From the NCBI GenBank assembly GCA_963978545.1, contig OZ021721.1, positions 97,885,918-97,949,917 on the forward strand: a DNA stretch of 64,000 nt, written 5' to 3'. The notes beneath the pieces are model-generated. The model was not told the origin of the DNA, did not search any database, and was given only the letters and a program-made list of their open reading frames with translations. Position 1 is the first letter of the stretch, and each line of letters starts with the position of its first letter. A program made the position numbers and the translations under genes. This document shows positions 1-13,400 of the stretch, piece after piece. Origin of the DNA: Linyphia triangularis (taxonomy: Eukaryota; Arthropoda; Arachnida; Araneae; Linyphiidae).

Positions 1-204
1 TCTACTATCAAACAATTACAGATTAGGCAAATACGTCCTCCCGAAATTCTCTTTGTGCTCGCCCTCTATAAATAAATAGAAGAAATATTAATTATAAAAA
101 ATACCCAAAGGTCTAATTTATGTTTTAAAACAAAGTTCATGTGCTTTGCTTAATCCCTTGGCATTTCTGCTTTGCAATAGGAAGTAATTGGGTTGATTCC
201 GGGA

Positions 205-366
205 AACTAGGAACCGTGGAACATAGCACAAGTTTCAATTTCACTATAATATTGGTCATTGCATTAAAATTTGATTTAGTATTATTTACCGTTTTTATAT
301 ATTTTCACTCATTTAAAAAATAAAAAATTCAGTTTGGTGATATTTTTGGCAATAATTTTTACATGG

Positions 367-402
<36 letters not shown>

Positions 403-932
403 GAAATTGGCGATGTTATTCGATAGATCCTACATTGTCCTATCTTGTTCGTGAAACAGGAATAAATCAATCGTTGATGCTCGATGCTCAAAGGCAGGGA
501 GCTCTGTGTTAAAGGATGCGTTTTTCAACTTTTTACACTAACATCACATTTCTACGGGAATTTTGGAGGTGAGGACGCTTAGAACACCTTAAGAGGCATT
601 AGTACAGAGATTTTTATCAAAATCGTTAGAGACGTTTTTTAGAAATTGCTGAAAAAAATTATTTTGCCATGTTTTTTTATGATTTTAACCTTATGTGCAT
701 GTGCAATTTTGACGAAAACTTTAATGGTATATCCCATGGCCACCAACAATCCACACGACAAATTTGAATATCGTAGGTCAACTTGTTCGGGAGTTATGTT
801 AACCACGTACACACAGACAGACATTTTCTGGACCACTTTTTTTTAATCAGAGTGTTCCGAATCAAAGAGAAATGCAAAATATATATATTTTGGACCGAAT
901 GCTATACTTTAATTACTCTATTGTAAACATAT
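205..932 (-). repeat. Dispersed ~700-bp repeat family, copy A
   Basis: Read on the minus strand this matches copies at 32153-32882 and 44050-44716. It shares the stretch GTCTGTGTGT, CATAACTCCCGAACAA and TTGACCTACGATATTCAAA, and the tail AATGCAATGACCAATATTAT. A/T homopolymer tracts differ between copies. No protein was recognised in it. Confidence 0.75.
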
Positions 933-1187
933 GGGTAATTGAAAGTAATAAAAGCTTTTAAACAGTACAAATAGTAGAACTCTTAAATTTTTTAATCAAA
1001 TAAACATTGTTCAACATAAAAATACTGTTGAATGTGTGCTAAAAAGCTTTTTATAATAAAGTATCTATTCATTACATTCAGTATTTTATCGACCGAATAA
1101 CTCTAGTTTTGCTTAGCTATCTATAAAAACATCAGGAGATGACAGTCAAATTATTTCCAATCTCTTGTTAAAAAGAATTTAACATAC

Positions 1188-1455
1188 CTATATAAGTTCT
1201 GGCAATGCTGTAAGCTATATCTCTAGCAGCTATAAGCAAAGTTCCTTCAGAATGCGTTATAAATTGTAAAATTTGGTTTTTACTCTTTTCAACAACTAAA
1301 CAAGATTTTTTTAGACTGTCAGTTTCTTTTCCGACTTCTAAAGACTGTATAATGCTTTTTTCTAAGGAAAGAAGTGCATCAAAATTGGTTTTTGTAAGGC
1401 TTCTTAGCACATCCAAGGACAACACATTGGTTGTGCCCTCCCATATTGGTAGTAT
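1188..1455 (-). CDS. Acyl-CoA dehydrogenase exon 11 (last in window)
   Basis: Starts with [20 protein letters not shown], the family's catalytic-loop segment, and continues through an alpha-helical C-terminal part to [12 protein letters not shown]. It ends at a TAG|GTATGT donor in phase 1. At least one more exon must lie left of position 1. Confidence 0.92.
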
Positions 1456-4400
1456 CTGAAAATATACTTTTTTAATAGATTACAAACAAAAATGCATACA
1501 GTTATAAAATTAGTTTATAAAGTAATGTTTGCAAGTGTTGTTAATCTCTTTTAAAAAAAAAAGCAACTTGAATTTAAAATGCTTTTTTTTTTTTTTTGCA
1601 GGGAATTTTTTTAAGTAAAGTAACGTAAAATTGATTATTTAAAGTATGATTCTTTTATCAGATCCGTTATTATATGGAGAAAATAAATATTAAGTGGTTG
1701 CAAGATATAATTAATAAGAAAATATTTTGTATGATCACTTCTTATAGTTATAGGAGCATAAAATACCACATTTGCTTATTAAATTCCAATATTTAACAAA
1801 AGAACGATTGAATGATTTTACAATCTTACAAGATTAGAAAAGAAAGGGTAAATCACATCAGAAAAATGCATCTATTTACTTGAGCATCTCTAAGAATCAT
1901 TGGTAGCCTTGTATCTTCAATGTAGCCTTGTCCCCCAAAGCTTTCCAAGCCTTCTGATACCACAGCAACGGCCTTAATAAATCATACGTTTTAATTTAGT
2001 TCATTTATATAAATTTTAGCATTAACAAGACATCCTAATTTATGTTTTCTTTAACACTTTCTGAATTGCATTTAAATTGGAAATGTTTATATTTTTCAAA
2101 ATAACTGTAGAAATATTAATAGTCACACAGAACGAAACTTTTCAAATTGAGGATGGAACGATTGCATAATCAGGATTACATAAGCATTTACATTTTAGGA
2201 GGCAAAAGTCACACATCAACACAAAATGAAATCGAGAGACAAACTGCTCATTAGAAACTTAATATTTATACAGGGTGCTCGAATCAAATGTCCCTTACTT
2301 TAACAGTCGATTAAAAAGAATCTATTAGCGATACACGTTGACGGGATTATGAAAAATTGGCAGCTGAATTCCTAGATCTTGTCGATAATTTTTATTTTTC
2401 GGCCCGCGGTTCCGGACGTGGAGGACCAATTGCCTGGGCACCAAGTTCTCCAGATGTCACTCCACTCCACTTTATATATTTTTTTGAAGCTGCGTCAAAG
2501 ACAAAGGCTACTGAAGGAACATCCTTGATGTTGAAAATCTTCATACCTCAATAACCGCTGCTAAGTGCTAATGCTACTGTGACTACGGAAATACTATACA
2601 GTGTACATGACTGGAATTCAGTGGCGCCGGAACCAGTATGGCAGGTATGACAGCTGCCATACCAACTTTTTCCCAACTTATACATAGAATTTTTTTTAAT
2701 AGTATGATGTTTGGTGTTAATAAATATACATTTTCAACTGAACTTATGTTTCTGGTTGAAGCGTGAACTTTTCCTTAGTTTTATCATAAAACCAAAAATA
2801 AATGTATGAACTTGGGTCTGGCCGAGGGAAATATCACTCCAGCGGTGAGCGCTAGTTTTGCTTTGGAAACGAGCAAAACAAAAAGACGCACTGCACTATC
2901 TCCTTTCTTCATCAACGAGGCTGAGAGTGGCGACACTTGTACATTCTTTTATTTGTCATAATTTCATATGTTTAGAAAGGGAAAGTGGTGGGATGCATTC
3001 ACTAAAGTCATCCTATAAGGAAGAGATGCCGAAAAAGTCGCCCAGGAGACCCAGTGCGAAACTTCTTTATTCGTTACGGGAAATATTTGAAAGAAAAAAA
3101 GGAAAAAACTGATATTAGGTTTGTTTAAAATCTCAATATTTAAAACTTCCACCTGAAATAAAAAAATAACTTTAGGATTAAAAAAAAGGAGGGGAGAGGG
3201 GGAATAATTAATTTTTCCTTGCCATACTTCTAAAAAATAAGTTCCGGCTCCATTGCTGGAACTGGACTACCAGCTGGACATTCTCATGACTACTAAAAAG
3301 AAGCAAACACTGACTTTCTTACTAAAAACTCTGTGAGTTCTGTTATTTAATTCCACATTTTTCTTATGATTTTTAACTTTCTATTAAGTATAGCGGTCTT
3401 TCCAAATGAGGGATATTTGATTCGGATACCCTTTATTATTCAAGTGTAAAAGGTGATGACTTTTAAAGCATTGTGCAGTCTGAAGTACTAACTGAAATAA
3501 AGGTCACTCATTTTCAATAAAATATTGTTAAATTTGCCTCACAAATTTTGCAAGTGCAATGTGATGATTATGCACTTGCAACATTTCTGAACTTGAGCAT
3601 CAATGTTCAGTATATAAATAGCAAAATCAATGAATATAAGATTAACTTATAATTTTAGAATATTAGCTATGGCAATGAAAACTATTTCTTTAATTTCATA
3701 AATATATAAATAAAAATGATTTACTTGTTTTGCTGTGTACAACTTTAATACAGGAGACAACAAGCGAAATAGAAGAGCCTCATCATTAGTGCTAACTCCA
3801 CATTCTATCTTACCTAGCAGAATTGCAGCCTAATTATCAAAATAAACAAAGAAATATTTTACGAAAATAACTTTAATTCAGAATAAAATGTGCAAAATGG
3901 GAGCTTTATTATTAACCCCCATATTCTATCTTATTTAGCAGTAACGCCGCTTAATGGGACAGATTTGTTTAAAATACAGATTAAATGCATTCACAAGTAT
4001 TATGCTTACCTGCTAGGATTTTAATAAAGCCACCCAATTATGAAAACAATTCAAGGAATATTTTTGAAAATATGTCAAGTTATATAATACACTAGATAAA
4101 ATACCTAAGCTCTATGTAAATATATGGACAATTCTCTGGCTGACGCACGGGACATTTTGGCTCTTTTTTTTTTCTACTCGTAAACAGATAAGAATTATAA
4201 AATTAAGATGATTCTAATAGTTATTTTTTTTATTTTATATCATATTACTTGGTGACAAAGTTATATGGAAAAATAATTATTTTAACTAGCTCAAATATGC
4301 ATTTATATCGTGTGACGCCCGTGCGTCAGACTTTGTCACCAAGTAAAGCTATATAAAACAAAAGCATAATTGCTAGATTCATGATAATTTTTGAATTTTA

Positions 4401-7400
4401 ATTTGTTTATGAGTAGAAAAAAGAGCTAAAATGTCTCGTGCTTACAGCAGAGAATTGCCTATATAATTAAAAGAACAAGTACAGATAATCGTTAGAAAAA
4501 ATAAAACATGCCTATATTGACTATCCTGATCCAAACACCTTTACATTCTTTGAAGCACAATAATATACGATTATAGATCACTGTTGAATCAACCACAATA
4601 AGAAAATATCATAAAAGTTGAACAATAATTTCATTTAATACCAAACATGATTATATTTATTGAAAACTGATTAACATTCTAATAACGGGCATGGATAATA
4701 ATTTTTAAATGAAGTTACATCTAAAAACCCTGAAGGGCACACAAGGTTTTCTAGTCATATTCGGTTTTTGCATTCTTTTTCAAGTAGAAACCATCCAAAT
4801 GTGTTACATACACTACAATAAGTTAAATGTTATGTGAATAGCCAAATATCATAGAGTTTAAAATTTTATGTATAATAAGAAAAAAACGTAGTTATAAATA
4901 AAATGCAATAATCTTCTCGCACACGGAACCATCAGTGATGTCCATGAGTAAGAAGTTAAGTGAATAAGTAAAATGCAAAAAATTAATACATTACCTTTAA
5001 TAAGAAAAGAAGAGAGCCTCTGACCTCGATTTCCATTTTGCTTAAAGTGCGCAAATGCAAAGGATTGTCAGAAAGTTTTACTCCAAATGCTTGTCTGTTA
5101 CAGCTAAAGTCCCTTGATAGCATTAAGATCCTACGGAAATAGGCACAAAAATAAAGGAGAATTGAAGTTTAATTTGGTTTTCAGTCTTATCTCTTAAAAT
5201 TCAGTAAAGTAAAAAAAAAATGGAAAGTAAAAAAATGTAAATAGCGTACTATTAAAGAAAGTTAACTCTTACACAGGAATCCAAAAACGTCATTTTAAGA
5301 AACAGCCGTAACTTTAAGAAATCTTGCCAAAGAAATGAGATTTAAAAAGTAGTCAGGTGAACAGAACATGGCTCTCACAATAAATAATAATAATAATCTA
5401 AAATTAAAACCCTGCGTCCATTTAAAATAATTAACAAAAACTGAATTTGAAATATTTATGAAGTTACTTTAGTTTAATTTTATTTTACAACTTTCAAATA
5501 CAGGCAATTCCCATAGGAATTCCGTGGCTACTATATAAATAATTCAAATACATATATTTAAAACATATATATTAAAATATATAATTAATTGCGATATATA
5601 TATTTTTTGATTGAAAAAATATATTCGTAATCTTTGAAATCTGCTCTTTAAAATGACCTCAGGATAAATGTCGTATATTTGATATTTAAATTGGATGGAC
5701 TTATTTAATTAAACCTTCAAGTTTTCGTCGCATCATATCATAGCGTCGGGCAGGGACGTACTGGGAAATAAAATCGGCCCGGTCATTTTAGATTGATGCC
5801 GGCCCAAATTTTCAAAATGTGTAATCATGAATCAAATATTAATAATAAAATAATTATTGTTAAAAATAAAATAATTCTATTAATTAATTAAATAATTAAT
5901 TTAATAATTAAAATGTTAATTTAATAATTAAACAGTTAATTCAATAATTAAAATGTTAATTCAATAATTAAAGAGTTAATTTAATAATAATAAATCTTTC
6001 CAATAATTAATACATATTATTATTTAAACATTTCTAATCAATTTAAATTATAAAATAGTGTTAATAATTAAGTTTAATAATTGAATTGTTATAATATTTA
6101 GTTTAATTAGATCAAATTCTTTTTTCTCTACTATTTAAACCTCCTTTCAGTGAACTTGGTTTCCATAAACCATTGATAGTTTGTTGCAAAAACTAAAACA
6201 AAGACATCTAAATTACAAAAACAAGAAGAAAACCACTTTTTGTACCGGACCAGCCCATTTTTTACCGACACTGACCAGCCCGGTGATTGTACTGGACAAC
6301 CCTATGGCCAGTACGTCCCTGGCGTCGGGTAATGAAAGAGCCTAATAGAAACGGACTTACGGGAGTAGGCACTGAGTATCGGTATTTTTTTTTTTTTTTA
6401 GAGAAGGTTCGGTGTAGTACCACTTTTTTTAATTAATTATTAACAACTCTTAAATCTTTATAAATGTATTGTGATATGAATTAGTGAGAAAATAAATACG
6501 TAAATTAAGAGTCGATAGCCTTTTTTAGGGTAAATTATGTAAAATATTGTGAATATACATTTAATAAATATAAGAAATCCCAGCTATAGTTGGTGTTATC
6601 GCCAAGATCGGGAAGCTTGCGTAGCGGTAAAAAAAAATTTACCACTACAACCCTGTCCCCATGGGGCATTAATACATTACTTTTCGCGATAGAGCATCTT
6701 CGGTTCGTCACAATTAGATGCAGAAGAGAAGGGGGTGGGGGATTAATAGGAATTTTTAGTTGTTGTTTTTGTTTCAAAATAGATTACATTATATTTAAGT
6801 GTACGCGCAGATGATTAAAACTAATTAAAACCATCCCGAAAGTAATGCAATTTAAGCAATTCATTATCATAGGAGATGAAGATTACGAAGCATACCAAAG
6901 AGGACTGAGTTTTTTAGGTTTAGAAGATATAGATTCGTTGTAATAAGCATGGAAGGAGTTTAGGGTAAGACTAGTTATAGGCAGTGCCACACGCAGAACT
7001 TGCATATAGGAGAATGACTCCTTTTCTGTTTGGTTGTTTAGCGTTTTCTTACGATAAATGCCGCATAAGGGCCATGCTGCGTCGTAATTTTGACAACAGC
7101 ATCGACAATTACACCTCCTAATTCTGAATTTTATGCAATATTTTTTTTACATCATGCCTTCCTTCCTTCCTAAGCTAATGATGTCAATTGAGTATAACTT
7201 GAGTCATCTAATAAAGCGCTATTGGATATTCAATAAATAAGGTTCTTACCTTCTCATAGCAGCAACTGCACCAATGGAATTATGGAGTCGTGTAATGTTC
7301 AACATATGAGAAATGGAGGCAATTCCTCGACCTTCATTAGACATCTAAATATTATGAATAGATAATTAAATTTATCAAAACAATCTATGCAGTTAAAAAA

Positions 7401-10400
7401 AATACAGCAATATTCCTACACAGGATATTTATTCAAAGCAAATAACAACAGAGACTTGAATTGAATTTTTTAGCAACAAAAATTTACATAATTTCTACTT
7501 AAATGAAAAAAAAATTAATAAATTAGTTGAATACTTGTATAATAAAACTTAATAGTTCAGGTTAATAATTGGTTAATATACATCCTTCAAGAGAAAGTCC
7601 TAGTAAAGATCATTCCCAATACTCGCTATGTTACAATCTTCTAGCCCAGTGCATTTAGAAACTACTTTGTGTAAAATCTTGAAATTTGATGAGTAGGCAC
7701 GAAAATTACTTAATGACATAACTTAAAAACTCGCAAATAGCGTACCATATATAATTTATTTTATATTTGAAATAGCTGTGCCAATGCATATGCAGTGGTA
7801 CCAGTTAGTTTTGTCTTTTGCTATTTTAATTTTTATTTATATTAGATCGACACTAAATGAAAAAAAATTATGTAATTTCATGAAGTGATCTTATTCATAC
7901 CTAACTCAGCAAATTTCAAGGATTTATGGATAATAGTTTCTAAATACACTGGGTTGGAATATTGTAACACAGCGAGTATAGGGGAATGATCCTTACTATG
8001 ATTTCCCCTTAATAAGTAAATGCATATAAAACTTGTTATAAGGGAAACTCTCTGGTTGACGCACGGGACATTTTAGCTCTTTTTTTTCTACTCTAAACAG
8101 ATTAATATTATAAAGTTAAGATGAATCTAATAGGCTATATTTTCATTTTATATCATATTACTTGGTGACAAAGTTGTATGGAAAAATAATTATTTTAAAT
8201 AAATCAAATATGTATTGGGTCAAATATGTATTTATATCGTCTGACGCACGGGACACGGGCGTGTCCCTTGCGTTAGACGATATAAATGCATATTTGACCT
8301 ACTTAAAATAATTATTTTTCCATATAGCTTTGTCACCAAGTAGAGCTACACTGTTAAAAAAATTTGTCCACCTTGCACCAAAATTTGGTTCCCATTTAGC
8401 TGCCACCAACATTTGGTGCTTAGTTTCGCGATTTAGTGGTGCTTACGGTCCGAGGTTGCACCATTAAATCGTGAAACTAAGCACCAAATGTTGGTGGCAG
8501 CTAAATGGGAACCAATTTTTGGTGCAAGGTGGAACAAAATTTTTAACAGTGTATATAAAACAAAAGCATAATTGCTAGATTGATAATAATTTTAGAATTA
8601 TAATTCGTTTATGTGTAGAAAAAAGAGCTAAAATGACTCGTGCTTACAGCAGAGAATTGCCCATAATATATATATAAAATTAATTAAAAAAAAATATGTC
8701 ATATATTAGTTTCATAAAAATGACTTTTTAAAAATAAATATCTTCACATACGAGTAAAAATCGAAAATAAAACAAAATTTTGTCTATATACAAATGAAAT
8801 AAAGCTATCACAATACACACTTCCCATTGAGATTTCCATTGGCACTAGATTATATAGTGACTAAACGAAAACGACATGTTGACCTTCACTTTTGAATTGA
8901 CCAGTCGAATTCTAGAAGTTGAAAATTTAATTAAAAATAAAAGGGAGAACAATTAAAATTTCATCTGCTTTCAACAGCATTTTTATATATTTGTATAAAT
9001 ATTAAAATTTTATTAAATGGTTTATTCTTAATTTTATTCAATGGTTTATTCTTAATTTTATCATTTTGTTTTGGAAAAGCCAAGTCAAATTTCCAAGATT
9101 TCTAGAAAAAAAATAAACATAAGTAAATCAATGGTAAATTAAATACGTAATAACGAGTATATTTACAATATAGTATATCAATACAAAACTGTTGCTCTGA
9201 CAGTTTTGTATTGATCTGACATTAATAAATAGTATTATGTTATCTTGATCATAGTTATTAAATATATATACTTCACTAATAAAAAAAAGATACTTTGAAT
9301 ACATTATATGAAAATAGCAACATGCGTTTGTTTATACCAAACATATACAATACATACAGATATTTTGAGAATACATTTAATAATTAAAATCTTATTTAAG
9401 ACAAAGAACATACTTTATGTGCCACACAGCCATCCAAAAGTAATTCTGCTGTAGGAAGTTGCCGTGTCCCTAATTTGTTTTTCAATTTAACCATCTGTAT
9501 ATTATTAAGTTGACCATTTAGGTTTTTTGTTTCAACATAAAACATAGTCAGTCCTTCATTATCCTTAAAAATATATAAATAATATTATCCTTAAAAATAT
9601 ATAAATAATATTATCCTTAAAAATATATAAATAATATTATCCTTAAAAATATATAAATAATATTATCCTTAAAAAATATATATAAATAATATTATCCTTA
9701 AAAAAATGTATAAATAATATTATCCTTAAAAATATATAAATAATATTATTATAATAAAATATTATAATGAGAATCTGGACACTTAATTGACAATAGATAC
9801 CAAAAAAATTTAATTGACAATAGATACCAAAAAAATAAGTAACTGACAATAGTTACCAAAAAAATTTAATTGACAATAGATACCAAAAAAAATTAATTGA
9901 CAATAGATGCCAAAAAAAGGGTCCACTTGGCAAACAGTTTGTAAAGCAGATTTATTTTCAATTTTTAAAGGTTTTCAAAGTTTATGTTTACAGAAAATTA
10001 AATGCTTATGTCTATTTGAAACTATGTATTTTACTTGGAATATTATGCAAAGCAGGGTGAAAAATAAAGTAGGAAATCAGCCCTCAGTGAAGAGCTTTTG
10101 TTCTCGGATGGAAATTCAGGTTTCGTGTGACCTTGATACCGTCTTTTTGTGTTAGTGGAATCGGAAGGATTTCGGAAGCATTTAAAATTTTGTTGCTATT
10201 AATTTCTGCAGGAAAAGTTATGTATTCCGAGTCCTTTTTTAAAGAAACATAGTAACTCTTTTTCATGAGGATTTCGAATTGAGTTTTATTTTTGGAAATG
10301 GGACTTCGTCTTGTCTTTTCATGGTTTCGTTTACATTAGGTGGTATTATTAAATTAGCTCAAATAATATCAGAGGGTGCTGCAGTTACTAGAATTGGGTT

Positions 10401-13400
10401 TTTGTTCTTTAGATGAGTTAGTTTTATTTTTGTCAACTTCGCTTTATGCGTGGAACCAAAAGCTCCTGTGAGGGTTATTGATCAGTCATAGACTGTTGAG
10501 GGTGGTAATACACTGGTTTTTACACAAGTTATATTAGTACCGCCATCGATCAAAGTTTTCTTTTTTTATCATCGATAAGAACATCTTCGTACTGTAGGTT
10601 ATTGAAATATTTATCGCAGTTGTAATTTCTTCCGGTTTCTATTTTGCAGACATGATTATTTGGTGCATTTGATCTAAAATTATCGTTGTTGTTGTTACGC
10701 TGATTGTGACAGGTTCAATTTCTTCATTTTCGCAGTATTTCTTAAATTCTATTGCTGTAAAGACTGAAGTGGGACTTGTTCGGCGAAGCGAGTGTTGTGC
10801 AGTTGTAGAATGACGATGCTAGTTGATGAGTTTGCCTTTTATTTGTAGATTCCACTGGTGATCGCTGATTGCTGCGATAATTCGTCAAGAGGATTTTGGT
10901 TTGACCACTGGTTGCATGAAAGTGCAGTTTTTATTTGCTGCTGTAAATCGTGAAGAGGATTTTGGTTTAACCTCTGGATGCTTGAAAGTGCAGTTTTTAT
11001 TTGCTGCTGTAAATCGTGAAGAGGATTTTGGTTTAACCTTTGGATAACGTGAAAGTTCAGTTCTTATTTACTGCTGAAAATTTTTAAGTTTCGTTTTGCT
11101 TTTGAAAAAAAAATTCCGTCTATTTCCGCCGGTAAAAAGCACGGCGAGCCCCAATGTTGTATGATGAAGGGGTAAAATTGAAGAGGCTCTCTAGGTAAAC
11201 AGCAGATTTATTTGTTCCATTGTTATAACTAGGTTCTTAAATCTAAATTAGAAGAGATTACTTTCACGTCCTTTCACCTTTACTCCCTAAATCATACACT
11301 TTCTCCTTTCTCTCCACTTTCCTGTCGGTAATGAAATCGCCGCTAGGGGATTACGTTAATGGCGCCTTCTATATCACTTAGGATGCCACACACACACACA
11401 TATATATATGAATATATTTGTGTCCTTAATGGGTAATTATTGATTGTCTGAGAACATATTTAAGATTAAAAAAAAATAGTTAAAATAATCACTAATGATT
11501 TTATAGTTTCCTTCAGGTACCTTTGGTTGTTCATTATTTTGTACAACTCTAGCCAGGGTCAATGCCATGTTAGCATCAGTAGCTGATGAAAACCACTTAT
11601 ATCCGTATAAACGATAAAAATCTTTTTCTGGAACAGCAACTGTTTCAGTACTTTGAGCTTTAAAACAAGAAAGAAATGTCAGTATTTTAAAAATTACATA
11701 ATAAGGCCAAATTGCAATCCTTTATAAAAAAATATTATGCTGAATTATTATTCCAAGGTACTGAGACATAATAAAATATATGTACTAAATAATCTTCAGG
11801 AGAAAAATTTAATTATATTGCTACATAAGCATAATGTTATACTATTTAGCAAACTTCGATGAAAAATACTCAATGACAAATAACTTCTGAATAATTTGCT
11901 TCAGAATACAAGAACCATTACCACAAGTTACAAATTTTGATTTGGTTGAGTAATTACAGTTTATACCAAATATACAAATTCCAAAGTAACAGTATGAAAT
12001 TCGGTGGTGCAGTCATTAAGATGACAGGCTAGTGAATTAAAGGTACATGGTTCAAAGCCAACCAGTCATATTTATGTGTTTAAAAGTTAATTTTTAAATA
12101 TGAATACTCTTGTCAAACTCAAAGTTGAAACACCTTTTTTCGGAGATTTGAATTTTCTTGAAACTACAAGTACATTTTACATATTTATGAAACTACAAGT
12201 ACATCAAGTACATTTTACTTATTTCTGGTATAATGTATTAACAATGCAACTTAAAGAATAAATCATTGTTAAAGAAAACTCCCCTAAAGACTTTAATTGT
12301 ACAATAATTAATATTCCCTACTCCTTTTTTCAAGAGGTGTCATGACATATCATCTGTTTTAGAAATTGTCATGAGCAATTTATGTGAGCCTTTCAATACT
12401 GGTTTGTTGTGTTTGTACGCTCAACGACCTATTTTTGTGTCCAATAACGGCTAAACAGCCCGGGACCTACAGTTTAACGTGGATTCAGAACCCCAACGAA
12501 CATCCATGCCGAACCCAGGATTGGAACCCGGCACCTTTGGCATGAGAGGCCAGAGCGCTAACCCCAAAGCCACCTTTCAATATTGAAAGTTGGGGCAAGG
12601 CCTGATTTCCACACAAGCCACAAAGCCCTTGTTTGGAGCCCCGACAATTTTCGCAGTTGTTTTGGTCAAATTGAACCCTGCGTCCATTTTTAATATTTTT
12701 AATTACGTTTTGAACTCAAACCATAACCTTAAGCGATTTAAAGCAGCAGCCGTTAAAAAATTAAAGCTCGAAAAAATACGAGCTTAAATATTCAAGTGAA
12801 TTTCATGTTAGTTGATTCTCTGTGATATGATTTTGGACTTTAGAAAACGGTTACCAATAAACTCGCAAGCAAAAGATACAGATTGTTTGTGAATATTAAT
12901 CACACTGGTAAATGGTTTACATTTTCCTTACTTGTGTGTTAACTAGTTCTAAAATATGTTTAATGTTAAAATACAATATTAATTAGTTTAAAACGGAATT
13001 TGGTGATTATCTTAACTGCAAAAGTTAAAATGCCCTACCTACCAAAACGAATTTTGATTCACACGACTAATTGCTTTTAAGAATTCTAACAGGTTAATTT
13101 TCTTTAACAATGATTTATTAAAACCGTGAGTTACCTAATGGATTGCAGCAATAAATTCAATAGGGATATAATTTAGAGTTTGATTTGGTGGCTGATTGTC
13201 GTTCTGGAATATTAACTGTAACCATTTCTTACTTTTTAACAATATTTTATTTAAGCTAATAGCTAGTTATTTATTGTATATACACTATCTACCAATAAGT
13301 ATTTGGACACTCATGCAATTGAGAATGTCTGCAGTCCTGATCTACGTCACCCTTTATTCCAATTCATGGTAGGCTCAACTCTGACTACTACTCCACTAAT

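Noticed and set aside
1..60. Final exon of the dehydrogenase gene near the left edge
   Set aside because: A TTTATAG acceptor is present, but the 15 codons to the stop do not resemble the family's C-terminus.
646..846. Small membrane protein frame
   Set aside because: It lies within dispersed repeat copy A and its sequence is shared, in broken form, by the other two copies.
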